NCBI RefSeq assembly: GCF_001717465.1
Contig: NZ_CP017074.1
Coordinates: forward strand, 677,162-741,161
Length of the DNA stretch: 64,000 nt
From: Luteimonas sp. JM171
Lineage (GTDB): Bacteria; Pseudomonadota; Gammaproteobacteria; Xanthomonadales; Xanthomonadaceae
Direction: 5' to 3'
A program made the position numbers and the translations under genes. Each line of letters opens with the position of its first letter. The first letter of the stretch is position 1. Below, piece after piece: positions 1 through 11,568 of the stretch. Under the pieces are notes generated by a model. It was not told where the DNA came from, did not search any database, and saw only the letters and a program-made list of their open reading frames with translations.

Positions 1-1228
1 TTGCTGTACCCCTCCACGAAATGGATCTGGTCAGCCCATTCCGGAAGATCGCCGCCGGAACGCGCGGCGAGCTCGTCGGCAAGCTCGGCGTTGGCAATCA
101 CCGGATAGTCGTAACCATGATCGAAGTGCCGCCGCAGGCCAGAGAGACTACCCACATCCTTGACTTGGAACCTTACGCCATCCACGGAGATGTCCCAGCC
201 TGCCTCGTTGGCCGCATCCGGAAATTCCACCGCGTGCCCTTGTTCTATGAGTTGCGCAGCAACCACGCGCTCTGCCACGTAACCTTTGAGATTGCTTATG
301 GCGCCCAAATGAGCAGCAGCATCCATGGATTCGATACGGTGCGCGAACGCTGCGAAAGTCACCGGATCATCCAGTTCGTCAACTCGGGCAAAATCCGCCG
401 CCTGGAGCACCAAGGGGTCAAGACTGAACGCGTTGTAGGCAACGTCGCCCAGCGTCAAGCCAGCCAATATGACGGTGGCGCGTTGCTCGTTCACCAGATC
501 CCGCAGCCGATCATGTCCGCCTCCCGCACCCGCGGGGCGCTCCATGACATCGGTAACTGCTGTATCGATCGACGTTGCCGTCCGTCGAACTGATTCAATT
601 CTCTGCCAGTCCGCCTGATAGGCGGCAAGCGCGGCCGGCGCCAAGCCTCGCGACTGCACCAACCCTTGAATGCTCGGCATTGCGGCAAGCATCGCGCGAA
701 TCCCCCCGGCGCCTGCCTCCAGCCCGTTCAGCGCGAGCAGGGAGAGTACCCGAACGGCCACAGCACCACGAACCTTCTGATTTGCTGAGCGGGTGGCCCA
801 CCACATCATCCCGCCGGTCGCGGCGATAACTGTGATCGGATTGGATAGCACCGCCACCATCGACACCAACGCCGGTCCGCTGACCAACGGAATGAAGGCC
901 GACGCTTGGGCAGCCAGGATATAGGCGGAGAACCCCGCCAGACTGACGCTCACGCTGATCCCACTCAATCCCACGCCGGTGATCAAGATGTTACGCAGCG
1001 CGGCGTCATTCAGCCCATCCACCCCCGCCGCCTGCATGAGTCGCTCCTGATCTTCGGGCGGCAACTGATCAAGGCGAGCGCGCGCTTCGGAGAGAAGGCG
1101 CTCCCGGGCCTGCACTGTCTGGGCATCATCGGCGCTGAAGAACGATGCCATCAGCTCTTTCATCGTCTTGCGCGCGAGAGCGTCCATGGTGGTGGGCACC
1201 TCTTTTGGATCCTGAAGCCCCAACTTTT
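1..1228 (-). pseudogene. 3' part of IS-split membrane protein with nuclease-like C-terminus
   Basis: Open minus-strand frame running off the left edge, with no stop from 1228 to 1. Read alone it could start at the ATG at 1187 or 1235, but it continues in phase with the fragment at 2538-2987 once the ISL3 element is removed, so it is the back part of one gene. Visible from the N-terminal side: a charged helical stretch, then two or three hydrophobic segments (about 80 residues centred near position 850), then a soluble domain. Near the C-terminus there is GYVAERV, then GWDISVDG and FQVKDV, which is the E...D...QxK spacing of a Mrr/resolvase-like PD-(D/E)xK fold. The family is not recognised; a membrane-associated nuclease is an inference. 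Confidence 0.7.
1221..1228. repeat. Left target-site duplication of the ISL3 element (CAACTTTT)
   Basis: The eight bases CAACTTTT directly abut the left inverted repeat and recur directly after the right one. An 8-base duplication is the known signature of ISL3 insertion and shows a simple transposition into the host gene. Confidence 0.9.
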
Positions 1229-2537
1229 GGTTCATCTCCCAAGTCCGGGGAACGCCGCCCGTATCTTGAGGAAGAAGTAGGCGTCATCGCGGTAGCCGTA
1301 GGCCATGCGCTTGATGACCTTGATGCGATTGTTGATGCCTTCGACCAGGCCGGTGTGCATGGGCCAGCGCACCCGACTGAGGATGCCGCGCCAGTACGGG
1401 CGCAGGCATCTGGCGAAGTGGACCAGCGCCGGGATGCCGCTTTCTTTGGCATGGCGTAGCCACTGGTTCCAGGCACGCCGCCAAGCCCAGGCCGTGGGTG
1501 CGTTCCACAGCGCCTTGAGCTGCTCCTTCATCACATAGGCCACCATCAGCGTCTGGTTGGCCTCCAGCACCTCGGCCAGCCGCACCTGCTCGCTGTCCTT
1601 GAGGTTGGCCGGGTTGCGCAGCAGCAGCCAGTGCGCGCGCTTGACCACCCGGCGCGTCGGCTTGTCGTGGCGCAACTGGTTGGCGGCATCCACCCGTACC
1701 CGGCTGACCACCTCGCGGCCGTACTTGGCGATCACGTGGAACAGGTCGTAGACCACGCGCGCGTTCGGGCAGTGCCGGCGCACTTCCAGGTCGTAGGCCG
1801 TGTTCATGTCCATTGCCACGGCTTCGATCTGCGCACAGCGCTCTGGCCCGAGCAAATCGAAGAACGGTCGTACCTCGGCGCGGCTGCGGCCGCGCCCCAC
1901 CCACAGCACCCGCTTGCGCTGCACATCGACCACGACCGTGGCGTAGCGATGCCCCTTCTGGATCGCAAACTCGTCCATCGCCAACCGGCGTACGCCGTCC
2001 AGGTCCACGGGCCCCACGGTGCGTTCCAGGGTCCGGAAGTCGATGGTCTTGGCGGTCTTCCAGTCGATGCCGTGCCAGCGGGCAGCATGCAGCACCGAGG
2101 TCACCGCACATAGCCGGGCCACGCTGTCGGCCAGCCGTCGGGTCACCCGAGCATGCGGATCCAGCCAGTCCAGCTGCTCCAGCCGCGGACCGCAGCGCGA
2201 GCACGCCAGCCGCAACCGCTCAACTTCCAGCTCCACCAGGTCTTCGAATACCGGCAGGTCGCCGATGCGCCGAACCGTGCGGTCATGGATCGCCGCCACC
2301 GCCTCGCCACAGCCGCTACAGCGGCGCACGCCGTCCGGCGACGGGGTCAGTTCCAATACCAGCCAGCGGCGATCTGCTCGCCACTCGTGTCGCCAGTCTT
2401 CTACCCGATATCCCGCCCAGCCACCCAGCAGAGACATACAATCCAATTCGGCCACGGCCGCCCCCAGTTTGTTGCCTTAGACATCAGCAATTCTGCCGGG
2501 TCGGCCGTGCGCCTCTCCCTCAGTTGGGAGAAGAACC
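1229..2537. mobile_element. ISL3-family insertion sequence, 1309 bp, complete
   Basis: Imperfect terminal inverted repeats are readable: GGTTCATCTCCCAAGT at the left end and GGTTCTTCTCCCAACT as the reverse complement of the right end (about 17 of 22 positions agree). The element holds one transposase gene that fills nearly all of it; the gene's stop codon lies inside the left repeat. It is flanked by an exact 8-base duplication CAACTTTT, the size known for the ISL3 family. The element splits a host gene in frame. Confidence 0.9.
1232..2455 (-). CDS. ISL3-family transposase
   Basis: A 407-residue DDE transposase. The N-terminus has a zinc-ribbon-like set of cysteines (C46, C49, C85, C88), followed by a helix-turn-helix-like region and then the catalytic core. 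Characteristic stretches include AMDEFAIQKGHRYATVVVD, AVAMDMN and VEGINNRIKVIKRMAYGY, which carry the D, D and E positions of the ISL3 family. Translation most likely starts at a GTG at 2455. The frame is intact, so the element may still be mobile. Both ends of the IS are present. Confidence 0.92.
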   Translation of the reverse strand: MAELDCMSLLGGWAGYRVEDWRHEWRADRRWLVLELTPSPDGVRRCSGCGEAVAAIHDRTVRRIGDLPVFEDLVELEVERLRLACSRCGPRLEQLDWLDPHARVTRRLADSVARLCAVTSVLHAARWHGIDWKTAKTIDFRTLERTVGPVDLDGVRRLAMDEFAIQKGHRYATVVVDVQRKRVLWVGRGRSRAEVRPFFDLLGPERCAQIEAVAMDMNTAYDLEVRRHCPNARVVYDLFHVIAKYGREVVSRVRVDAANQLRHDKPTRRVVKRAHWLLLRNPANLKDSEQVRLAEVLEANQTLMVAYVMKEQLKALWNAPTAWAWRRAWNQWLRHAKESGIPALVHFARCLRPYWRGILSRVRWPMHTGLVEGINNRIKVIKRMAYGYRDDAYFFLKIRAAFPGLGR

Positions 2538-2545
2538 CAACTTTT
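2538..2545. repeat. Right target-site duplication of the ISL3 element (CAACTTTT)
   Basis: Second copy of CAACTTTT, immediately outside the right inverted repeat and identical to the copy at 1221-1228. Confidence 0.9.
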
Positions 2546-2987
2546 GCGCGTACCTTTTCATCTGGCCGGGCTGCAGAGAGCGAAGTGCGCGCACCACGAT
2601 GTCATCCGCCGCAGTTGAGGCCGAACGTGAGGAGGCGAACGTGACCGGCGGGAGTGCAAATGCCTCGCGCAGATAGATCCACAGCCGCACTCGCAGCGCG
2701 TCGTCGGACAAAGGGGATGCGTACCATTCCTGCATGGTGCTTCTGATGGAGGCAGCAGCTTCGGCATCAGAGGCGTCCGCAACGACATTGACCTTGTTGG
2801 GCGACAAGCGGCTCACCAAAAAGCCAATACGGCGCTGGAGCGTGCTGTCGTCGAACAATGCAAGACAAGTGGCAAGAAGTTCTCGAGGCGCGCCGCCAAG
2901 CCCCGCCACTATGTCGCGCGAGGCGATGACCGGCGCCGCAGTGGTAACCGGCGTGCCCTGGTCCGGTGAGACTGCAACCTTACTCAT
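2538..2987 (-). pseudogene. 5' part of IS-split membrane protein
   Basis: Front part of the gene interrupted by the ISL3 element. The start is chosen at ATG 2987 because AAGGGGG lies seven bases upstream; the protein begins MSKVAVSPDQGTP. About 148 residues are readable before the insertion (alpha-helical and charged, ending MKRYAQKLG), after which the IS adds a short unrelated tail and a stop. Joining KLG to LQDPKEVP at the other side of the element keeps the frame. A frame ending in TAA overlaps this start as ATGAGTAA, so the gene may have been downstream in an operon. Confidence 0.7.
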
Positions 2988-3201
2988 CCGACTGCCCCCT
3001 TGGGATTCCCGCTGTCTTCGACAGCTTCGCAATTGCCAACGGCCAGTCGTCAAGGATGCCAAATCTGATGCGCTTCGTGACGTCCTCTCCCAGTTGGGAG
3101 CGGCCGAAAGTGGAATTCGGCCTCGGTGACGCCCTCCCCCGGAGAGGTGGCCAGTTGACGGCCAGTACAGCCTGCGGTACACAAGAAGCATCCGATAGCG
3201 G
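2980..3201 (-). other. Open frame without a start codon, 3' end of a possible lost gene
   Basis: About 73 codons are open between a TGA at 3202-3204 and a TAA at 2980-2982, and the frame has no usable ATG or GTG start. The last part (EDVTKRIRFGILDDWPLAI) looks like natural protein. Its stop overlaps the start of the next gene as ATGAGTAA, an arrangement typical of coupled genes. It may be the remnant of an upstream gene whose 5' part was lost. No family is recognised. Confidence 0.3.
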
Positions 3202-3275
3202 TCAGTTGCCGCCACCGGATCCCCAAGGCGGGAAGCCTTACTCAAATCGGCGGCAATGCCGCCATCACAACCGCG

Positions 3276-3533
3276 TCAGGGCCTACTAGGGTCCGCTCGC
3301 TTCAGCGAGACGCGCAGGGTCTTTGCGCCCTCAATCCAGCCAGATGACCAGGCTTCGATTGCCTCAAGCAGATAAGGCCACGTTGGCACGTTCTGTTCGG
3401 CACTGCACACGCGCGCCAAGACGGGTACGTCCGTTTGCCTCAGGGCAAGGCGCGCAGGGCAACTCCGCCCGCAACGTCTGCCGTCATTCGGCCCAGGGCG
3501 GCCGATAGCTGCCACGCCTGCAACAACCTTCAT
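3276..3533 (-). CDS. Small hypothetical protein
   Basis: Possible 85-residue protein, start ATG 3533, with only a weak GAGAAA upstream. The second half (TWPYLLEAIEAWSSGWIEG) reads as plausible protein; the first half is Cys/Arg-rich and less convincing. It lies divergently from the gene at 3711 with a 177-base gap. No family recognised. It may be a remnant. Confidence 0.25.
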   Translation of the reverse strand: MKVVAGVAAIGRPGPNDGRRCGRSCPARLALRQTDVPVLARVCSAEQNVPTWPYLLEAIEAWSSGWIEGAKTLRVSLKRADPSRP

Positions 3534-3710
3534 TTTCTCGCACCGGATTGCTCAGCTGGGGCGGCGTGCCGTGTACGGCATCCCAGTCCCGCCCTCCGGT
3601 GTCACAGCGTGAGGCCGGCTGCTGCTGGCCAATCCCGTCCTACTCCAATCATCAAGATTCCGCCAAGCAAGCGGAGTGCGCCCCCTTTTTTCCTGTCGTG
3701 AGGTACTGCA

Positions 3711-4033
3711 ATGACCACGTTACCCGAAGGTCCGTTTTTTGAGTTTCTGCTGTTCACCAACAACGCCCCGCAGACTCTCCCTGCTCGAATTTCTGCCGCA
3801 GACATAGGAAAACTCAAAGAAATCCCCCACCAGATCAGTAGCGTTATGAGGACATTTGGACGCCGCGCGTCCGAGGTTTATAACCTTGGCGATCGACTCA
3901 GGATTTATATCTTGCCCGAATCAGATCCAAAGTTGCCCCATGTTGCAGACGACTGGAGTTTCCCGGCGATGATGCAACGCACTGCAAAGGAGATTGTTAA
4001 AAACTCTCTGAAACCCGTTCCTGCGCCGCTCGC
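3711..4033 (+). pseudogene. 5' part of IS21-split hypothetical gene
   Basis: Starts at ATG 3711 with GAGG seven bases upstream. About 108 native residues (MTTLPEGPFFEFLLF at the start, ending PVPAPLA) precede the IS21 left end; the frame then reads four IS-encoded residues and stops. Rejoining with 5983-6415 across the element and one copy of GCTCGC gives an uninterrupted protein of roughly 245 residues. It is soluble, with no signal peptide or membrane segment. The family is not recognised. Confidence 0.7.
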
Positions 4034-4106
4034 TGTCAACGCCGATTGAATTCTGACCCACTTTGGCCCGTTATCGCCGATTGAAATCTGACCCACCCAG
4101 GCCCGT

Positions 4107-5908
<1,802 letters not shown>

Positions 5909-5982
5909 AAGACCGCCATCCTCGCCCGGGTGGGTCAGTTTTACATCGGCGCGGGTGGGTCAGTTTTACGTCGGCGGTGACA

Positions 5983-6415
5983 GCTCGCCAAAGCGGTGAC
6001 GTCACAGGTCCCGGTCGATATTTTGCGCGCCATGTCCAGCCGGAACCCGGACGCGAGCATCGCCGTTACCTACAACGACGCGTCTGGTGCTCACGTGGTC
6101 CCGACTTTGGACCCGGCAACATTCGTGCAGCCGACCGCGCCGCCTGTTCGCAGCCGGACCGCCACAATGCCAATCACCGGCGTCACATATTCAGCGCGCG
6201 GAGGACTTAAAGTTCTGCTCACCAACGACCGGCTCGAAGTGACACTCCCCCCGGACTTGGAAACGATCGTAGCGGCACTTCCAATGTCCACCATCCGAGA
6301 AGGATTGTGGCTCTCCGGGACCATCGTTCAAGACGACAACAATCGGTGGGCGGCCTCGGAGGGTGGACGGATCTCCTACCAGGAACCCATTGCAACTCAA
6401 GCCGTCGCGGGGTGA
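5983..6415 (+). pseudogene. 3' part of IS21-split hypothetical gene
   Basis: Continues the frame of 3711-4033 after removal of the IS21 element (APLA then KAVTSQVPVDILRAM). About 142 residues, ending in a stop at 6415. The segment is predicted to be beta-rich with no membrane segment. Its stop overlaps the end of the giant recombinase-like gene (stop at 6397) tail to tail by 19 bases. A stand-alone start at ATG 5996 is possible but has no clear ribosome site. Unknown function. Confidence 0.7.
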
Positions 6416-9400
6416 GCGACCAAGCGCCGATACAACCAAATCATCGCCAGAACCCAACGCACGGCGGCTGCGTGCGAGCTCGTACGCGCTTGGTCTTTCT
6501 TGTTCGTAACAAGGACCGCTTTGTCGCGGCTACGGACCTCTATTTTTAGATCCAGATCAGTCTTTATCAGCATCTCCTCCGCGGCACTCCGGACAGCTTC
6601 TGAGTCCAGGATCAGAACTACGTCACTGTCATGGAGACGATGCACATAGCCTTGCTCTTGCCGCGCCTCGGCCAGAAGCCCAAGCCATTGGGTGGGTGGA
6701 TCGTCCATGAGCTGAAACAGCTTCTGACTCCCGTCGATCCTCCGCGCGGGCACCATGATGCCTCGACGCTGCCGAATTCCTCCAACACTCCAAGGCGCGA
6801 AGCCGTTCTTGACGACCAAAGTCTCGATCCCGCGCTCAAGCCGCTCCACCTGCGCGTTCGACAGTCCCGAGCGCGCCATCGCCTCCAGCCTATCGCCGTG
6901 CCTATGGTATTCACGCGCGAAGAGGTCGATATGCCGTGGCGTCAATGCTTTCTGCCTGTACAACGCAGGTGGGTAGGTTAGCGATGCAGCGGGTCTTGTA
7001 ATTACCTCGACGCCGATTCGATCAAAAATTGCACTATGGAACTCGGATGACCCTCTAAGCCGCTGCCGGTGCCAAGCTGCATCAAGGGCTGCAGCAGAGA
7101 TGTTCGACACGGCCAAGGCACGCGCCCTGTCGAGCACTCCTGCACGTTTCAGGTACTGCGCTAATGGCACCGCCATGTCATAGATGTAGTGCTCGAGCGA
7201 TACGACTATGTCCGCATGCCCTGACTCTCGAAGCATGGCGTAAACACCTCGAGCGGTCGGCACCTGCTGGTTCATCGCCGCTCCCATCTTCAGAGTGACG
7301 CGACGCTTCCGCAGCCAATATGTCCTGGCCTTGGATTGCCCTGAAGCCCACTTGAGCAGGGAGTCAAGCCGCCTGGTGAGGTAGCGCGTGAAGAATCGTC
7401 GCCGGGAACCTGGGGACTCGGCGAACACTGGCTGCTTCCACCAAGTCTCACCCGCCAACGCCTGCTCCTGATCAAGCCATTTGATCACCCATTTTCTATG
7501 GGCAGTCCACAGCTCGCCCTCCAACGGAACGAACCCGACGGAGGTCGTGGTCTTGGCCTCGCCGTACTCACCTGTGCTATGCACATGGATGAAGTCTGCG
7601 CCTGGTCCAAGGAAATGGAGGTCACCGAGCACCAAGCCGTGCGCGGAGCTCGGTCTCAGGGCGCCGGCCTCGAGGATCAAGTACAGCAGCACTCGTAGCG
7701 CGCAGGCACGCACATTCTCTGGTCCAGAGTCTATTCGCGCGCGTTCACGTTCGAGATCGTTCTGCAGCTCAATGAGTACTCGACCGACCTCCGCACTCGA
7801 AAGCGCGCCAACATCAGACGTTCGGACGCGCGGGCCAGCAAATGCCCGGAGCGGAGAGAAATCGACACCTTCTAAGTGGTGAACAGTTGCAAGGTAGTGG
7901 TGGAACTTCACCAGCTCCTCGAGCACCTCCGGCCTCGTGCTCTCCTTCTTGGAACAGAGAACCGCGAGGTAGATCTCCTGAAGTTCCTGCGAGCCTTGTT
8001 CGGCCAGCATCCTCCTGCCAAGGATATCCAGAAGAGCACTACCGAACCTGGTCAGCTCCTTGTGGAGGGTCCGCTGGGCTCGACCGCGCCTTTTTCCGCC
8101 GATATAGACGAGCCTGTGGATGAAGTACTGGATGATCAGCCCAAGGTTCGAATCCAATCCCGCCTCGTCGAGAAGAGCATCCAGTTCCTTACGCAGTCTT
8201 CTCCGCCACGCGTACTTGCTGTCTGATTTCCGGCCCTTGCGCCGAGACACCTCCTGATTGAGCGCTGAGGTAAGTTGGTGGTAGGCAACAGACCTTCCCT
8301 TGGTCGCTTGCTTGTGATTTCTGGACCCAGACTCTTTGATCTGTTCCGCGTGGTTCGCGTCGTCTTCGTCGCCGACGCCCGTTCGCAGGGGCCACTCATC
8401 TGCGACCGCGAGCACCCGTTGCGTATCCACCGCCGCCACCGGGTAGCCGTCCATGACCAGCCGTTCAGGCCCCGAGAGCTCCATGCGACCGGCTACGCGC
8501 AGCGTTCCCACAACCCTGCTGAGCAACGTGGCCGATTCTTCGTCAGCTTCAACGACATCACTGAAACGCTTCTGTACCCAAGCTGCGAATTGAGCTGCCG
8601 GGAGGGGCTTTCCCGTCGGCGCCTCCGCGCCGCGGCGCGCAAGGACCAGCGCATCGCAGCCCGCAACGACCCTCGGCACTTCCCGTCGATCCTGCATGGC
8701 TGGGACCCGAAGCCACTCCGGCTGGGAAGAGCCCCGTACTACCTTGGCCGCAGCACCCACCATCGCTGAGGTAGCCCTAAGATCCCGGTGTGGTGTCGTT
8801 GCAAGCATGGACAGTTGGGTCAGTCCTGGTTTGTCATGGGGACGGTCTTCGGCAGCGACCTCTACCAGCTTGGCCCGGATCGCCTCTGCATGCCGTACCG
8901 CCAAGCCGACTCCAGGGAGGAACGGTGATAGTTGCGCCGTGACCCCAAGGTGCCTCCGTGGTGGTTCTGGCCCCGAAACAATCCTTTTGTCGATCGCCTT
9001 CATGACCAGCCGGTGGATGAGGTATTCGGCTGCCAACCCTTCCAATGCCGACGACGGATCGTCGTCTGCTTTCTTGACCCGATCCCTCATCAGGGCGTAG
9101 TGCTCAAGGGACAACGGTACCGGGCCATCCGCCGTAAACCCTGGCGAGAGGAGCAACGTCCGCTGTTCCATGTCCACATCAAGGGCGGGGATCAGTTCGG
9201 CAATGGCCTCCGCAAGGCGAGGCAGTACACGCTCTTCGGTTTCGTTCCGCCGGGCAACGAAATCCTCCCGTACCGCACGCACGTAGCTCGCGTGCTCTTG
9301 CTCATAGCATTTGACCTCTGCCTCCCAATCCTTGAGTGGACGACTTGGCAATCCGCCCCACGACCACGCTGGGGTCCTTTGTCGTCGGCTGTACCAGCCT

Positions 9401-11568
9401 TCTTCGACGACCAGTTCGTCAATCACCTCGTCGAGCTGCTCGGCGAATGACTGCGCCGAAAGCGGGGACAGGTCGGCCAATGCAAAGGATGGGGAAACCA
9501 CCCAGCCCAGCTGGGCGTGTCGCAACTCCCAGTCGACGTTTCTTTCCTGCAGAAGCTGGTTCAGCCGGTGCCGATAATGGTTGCGGACCTGCGCGAGAAC
9601 GGCAGGCATTGTTGCGCTCAGCACGTCCATCTCGAGACGCTGGACAACCCCTGATTCCCCAGGCCCACTGAAGAGTGGGTGCTCACTGCAGAGCACACCA
9701 TTGGCCCACGCGGCCAGAGCGGCGTCTTCACCACGGCTGATTTCGGCCAATCTGCGAAGGTATTCACCCAGTGCCGCTACCCAGCGCCGTCCGGTCGCAG
9801 CGACCCGTGTCCTGCGTAGCACGTCGACCAGCTTGTCTTCCAAGACCACCACGCGGTATTCGGGGACCACCGAGTCGAGCATCAAGTTGGCAATACCCTT
9901 CCCAGGGCGAATCCCTGTGATGAAACACAACGCTGCCGCGAGATGGTTACGCTGCGCCAACAGGTGACTGAGCCGGCCGTCTTTTCGACGGGCCGCGGAG
10001 TAGACCTCCCTCGTCAAATTCGCGGGCCATTGCCGCGCCAACTCATCCTGAACTGCAATTCTTGATCCGACTCCTGCGGTTCGGCTGGCCAAGTAAGGAA
10101 CATGCTCATCGAACCAGCGAGTGAGGAGTCCTGAGACCCGCGACATCACTGTGCTTTCTGGGATCCAACCGTAATAAGCGGGTCCCAGCGACGTTGAGAA
10201 CGTGTCGCGCATGACGAGTTGCGCGACCTCGGGTCCGAAGCTCGCAGCCAAGTGACTACCCAACACCTTGCGGAACGGACTGGCTCCTATCTGCATTCCT
10301 GGCAACAGGCGGGCTACTACATCACGTAGGCGGTATGCTCCGCCCAAGGTCTGGCCATACGGAAACACCGCCGATCCATCTGCAGAGGCTGAACCGCTCA
10401 AGGCTTTAAGTGCTTCGTACAATCGGGGCGGCAGCGGCCAGTGAATGACCTCGGCGCTTGGCTTCAGGAACTGGATCAGGTCTTCAGGAGGGACAGCCGA
10501 CTGAGGGGGGCGTTTCAATCTCAACCAGAGCACGGGTACATGAAGGTCAAGAACGGCGTCCCCGCTCCCCTCATGACCCCATCTGATCTGCGACAGATCA
10601 AGCTCCCGCATGCCAGTGGCAATTGCAAAGCCAAAGGCGAGGAATTGCTCACTACCAGGTCGGTCACCCGCCGCGATGGCGGCTTGCCCGGCAGCAAGTG
10701 TGGCTCGGGCCGCTCTCTGTACAAGGCCCTCGGGCACGATCTGGCAAGGGCTCAAGGACAAACCAGAATCGCCGGACTTTCGCAGCAGCTGTTGCGCGCT
10801 GGCAAGGGCATGAGTAGACCGTTTACCCAGGCCTTCGAAGGCCAAGCCTCCTACCTCGGAGCTGGATAACTCGATCTGATCATCGAGATCATCCTCTAGT
10901 GCTCCGGCTACCGGCACACTGGGTGCCTCGGTCACCACGACCAAATCGGGCCTGGAGCCTAGCGACTGCAAAAGGCGCCCGGGTTCGGCGTGGACCCAGC
11001 GGGCCACCCTGTGGCGCAACCAGTTGCGCCATAAGCGGTTGAAAGTCAGGTGTGACTGGTCGCCTTGGGCCAGCATCCTGTCCAGATGCCGGAGCAGCGA
11101 AGTGACACCCTCAGCCCCAGCCAGCACGACCCGAAGCGGCGCACCCGTATCTTCAGTGGCTACCCTGACGTATCGCGCCAGCTCTCTAATCCGCCTTCTC
11201 TGTGTTGGGTCGCGCCCTTCTGGACCAAGCGCGGCGTTTACCAAGACCGCGGTCAAACTGGTCAGCGCAGGGCCTGGGTCCTCCCGGCTCCACGCAAGGA
11301 GTGCGACCAAGACGGGAGAAATCTTCGCAACACCCTCAGGAATCTGGAGAAAGCCTCCGGCGCGTCCACCCCTCTTCTCCCCAGCATCCACGTGTGCGTG
11401 GTCACGCAGATGAGCCAAGATGGCGGCGTCATCGGGCGCCAACGCCAGCGCCAGCTCGTGCAGGGCTTCCTTTGCGGCAAGCGCCCACGCCCCCTCCAAT
11501 GCCACGTCATCCAGAAGGCGCGCGGCATCCCAGTCCGGTGCTACCTTCTCTTGGGCAAGGGCAGCCAT
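6397..11568 (-). CDS. Giant protein with three tyrosine-recombinase-like modules
   Basis: A 1723-residue protein. Module 1 (about 290-480) has the box I-like ATGMRELDLSQIRW (R321) and an AYYGW end, but its histidines are missing. Module 2 (about 535-700) has FITGIRPGKG (R554), K579, NHYRHRLNQLL (R666) and LGW (W689 in the His/Trp position), with no clear tyrosine. Module 3 (about 1290-1475) keeps a full set: R1305 in GALRPSS, K1339 in GEAKTTT, R1420 in YWLRKRR, H1451 in SGHADIV, and Y1461 or Y1463. Start ATG 11568 is the first possible after an in-frame stop; no good ribosome site is visible. It faces a tRNA 3'-end fragment about 250 bases away, which suits an integrase. The assignment to the tyrosine recombinase superfamily rests on motifs only; linker regions are unassigned. 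Confidence 0.7.
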   Translation of the reverse strand: MAALAQEKVAPDWDAARLLDDVALEGAWALAAKEALHELALALAPDDAAILAHLRDHAHVDAGEKRGGRAGGFLQIPEGVAKISPVLVALLAWSREDPGPALTSLTAVLVNAALGPEGRDPTQRRRIRELARYVRVATEDTGAPLRVVLAGAEGVTSLLRHLDRMLAQGDQSHLTFNRLWRNWLRHRVARWVHAEPGRLLQSLGSRPDLVVVTEAPSVPVAGALEDDLDDQIELSSSEVGGLAFEGLGKRSTHALASAQQLLRKSGDSGLSLSPCQIVPEGLVQRAARATLAAGQAAIAAGDRPGSEQFLAFGFAIATGMRELDLSQIRWGHEGSGDAVLDLHVPVLWLRLKRPPQSAVPPEDLIQFLKPSAEVIHWPLPPRLYEALKALSGSASADGSAVFPYGQTLGGAYRLRDVVARLLPGMQIGASPFRKVLGSHLAASFGPEVAQLVMRDTFSTSLGPAYYGWIPESTVMSRVSGLLTRWFDEHVPYLASRTAGVGSRIAVQDELARQWPANLTREVYSAARRKDGRLSHLLAQRNHLAAALCFITGIRPGKGIANLMLDSVVPEYRVVVLEDKLVDVLRRTRVAATGRRWVAALGEYLRRLAEISRGEDAALAAWANGVLCSEHPLFSGPGESGVVQRLEMDVLSATMPAVLAQVRNHYRHRLNQLLQERNVDWELRHAQLGWVVSPSFALADLSPLSAQSFAEQLDEVIDELVVEEGWYSRRQRTPAWSWGGLPSRPLKDWEAEVKCYEQEHASYVRAVREDFVARRNETEERVLPRLAEAIAELIPALDVDMEQRTLLLSPGFTADGPVPLSLEHYALMRDRVKKADDDPSSALEGLAAEYLIHRLVMKAIDKRIVSGPEPPRRHLGVTAQLSPFLPGVGLAVRHAEAIRAKLVEVAAEDRPHDKPGLTQLSMLATTPHRDLRATSAMVGAAAKVVRGSSQPEWLRVPAMQDRREVPRVVAGCDALVLARRGAEAPTGKPLPAAQFAAWVQKRFSDVVEADEESATLLSRVVGTLRVAGRMELSGPERLVMDGYPVAAVDTQRVLAVADEWPLRTGVGDEDDANHAEQIKESGSRNHKQATKGRSVAYHQLTSALNQEVSRRKGRKSDSKYAWRRRLRKELDALLDEAGLDSNLGLIIQYFIHRLVYIGGKRRGRAQRTLHKELTRFGSALLDILGRRMLAEQGSQELQEIYLAVLCSKKESTRPEVLEELVKFHHYLATVHHLEGVDFSPLRAFAGPRVRTSDVGALSSAEVGRVLIELQNDLERERARIDSGPENVRACALRVLLYLILEAGALRPSSAHGLVLGDLHFLGPGADFIHVHSTGEYGEAKTTTSVGFVPLEGELWTAHRKWVIKWLDQEQALAGETWWKQPVFAESPGSRRRFFTRYLTRRLDSLLKWASGQSKARTYWLRKRRVTLKMGAAMNQQVPTARGVYAMLRESGHADIVVSLEHYIYDMAVPLAQYLKRAGVLDRARALAVSNISAAALDAAWHRQRLRGSSEFHSAIFDRIGVEVITRPAASLTYPPALYRQKALTPRHIDLFAREYHRHGDRLEAMARSGLSNAQVERLERGIETLVVKNGFAPWSVGGIRQRRGIMVPARRIDGSQKLFQLMDDPPTQWLGLLAEARQEQGYVHRLHDSDVVLILDSEAVRSAAEEMLIKTDLDLKIEVRSRDKAVLVTNKKDQARTSSHAAAVRWVLAMIWLYRRLVAHPATA

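Noticed and set aside
3087..3103. CTCTCCCAGTTGGGAG, resembling the right end of the ISL3 element
   Set aside because: Similarity covers only the short palindromic part; there is no second end or duplication to support another element.
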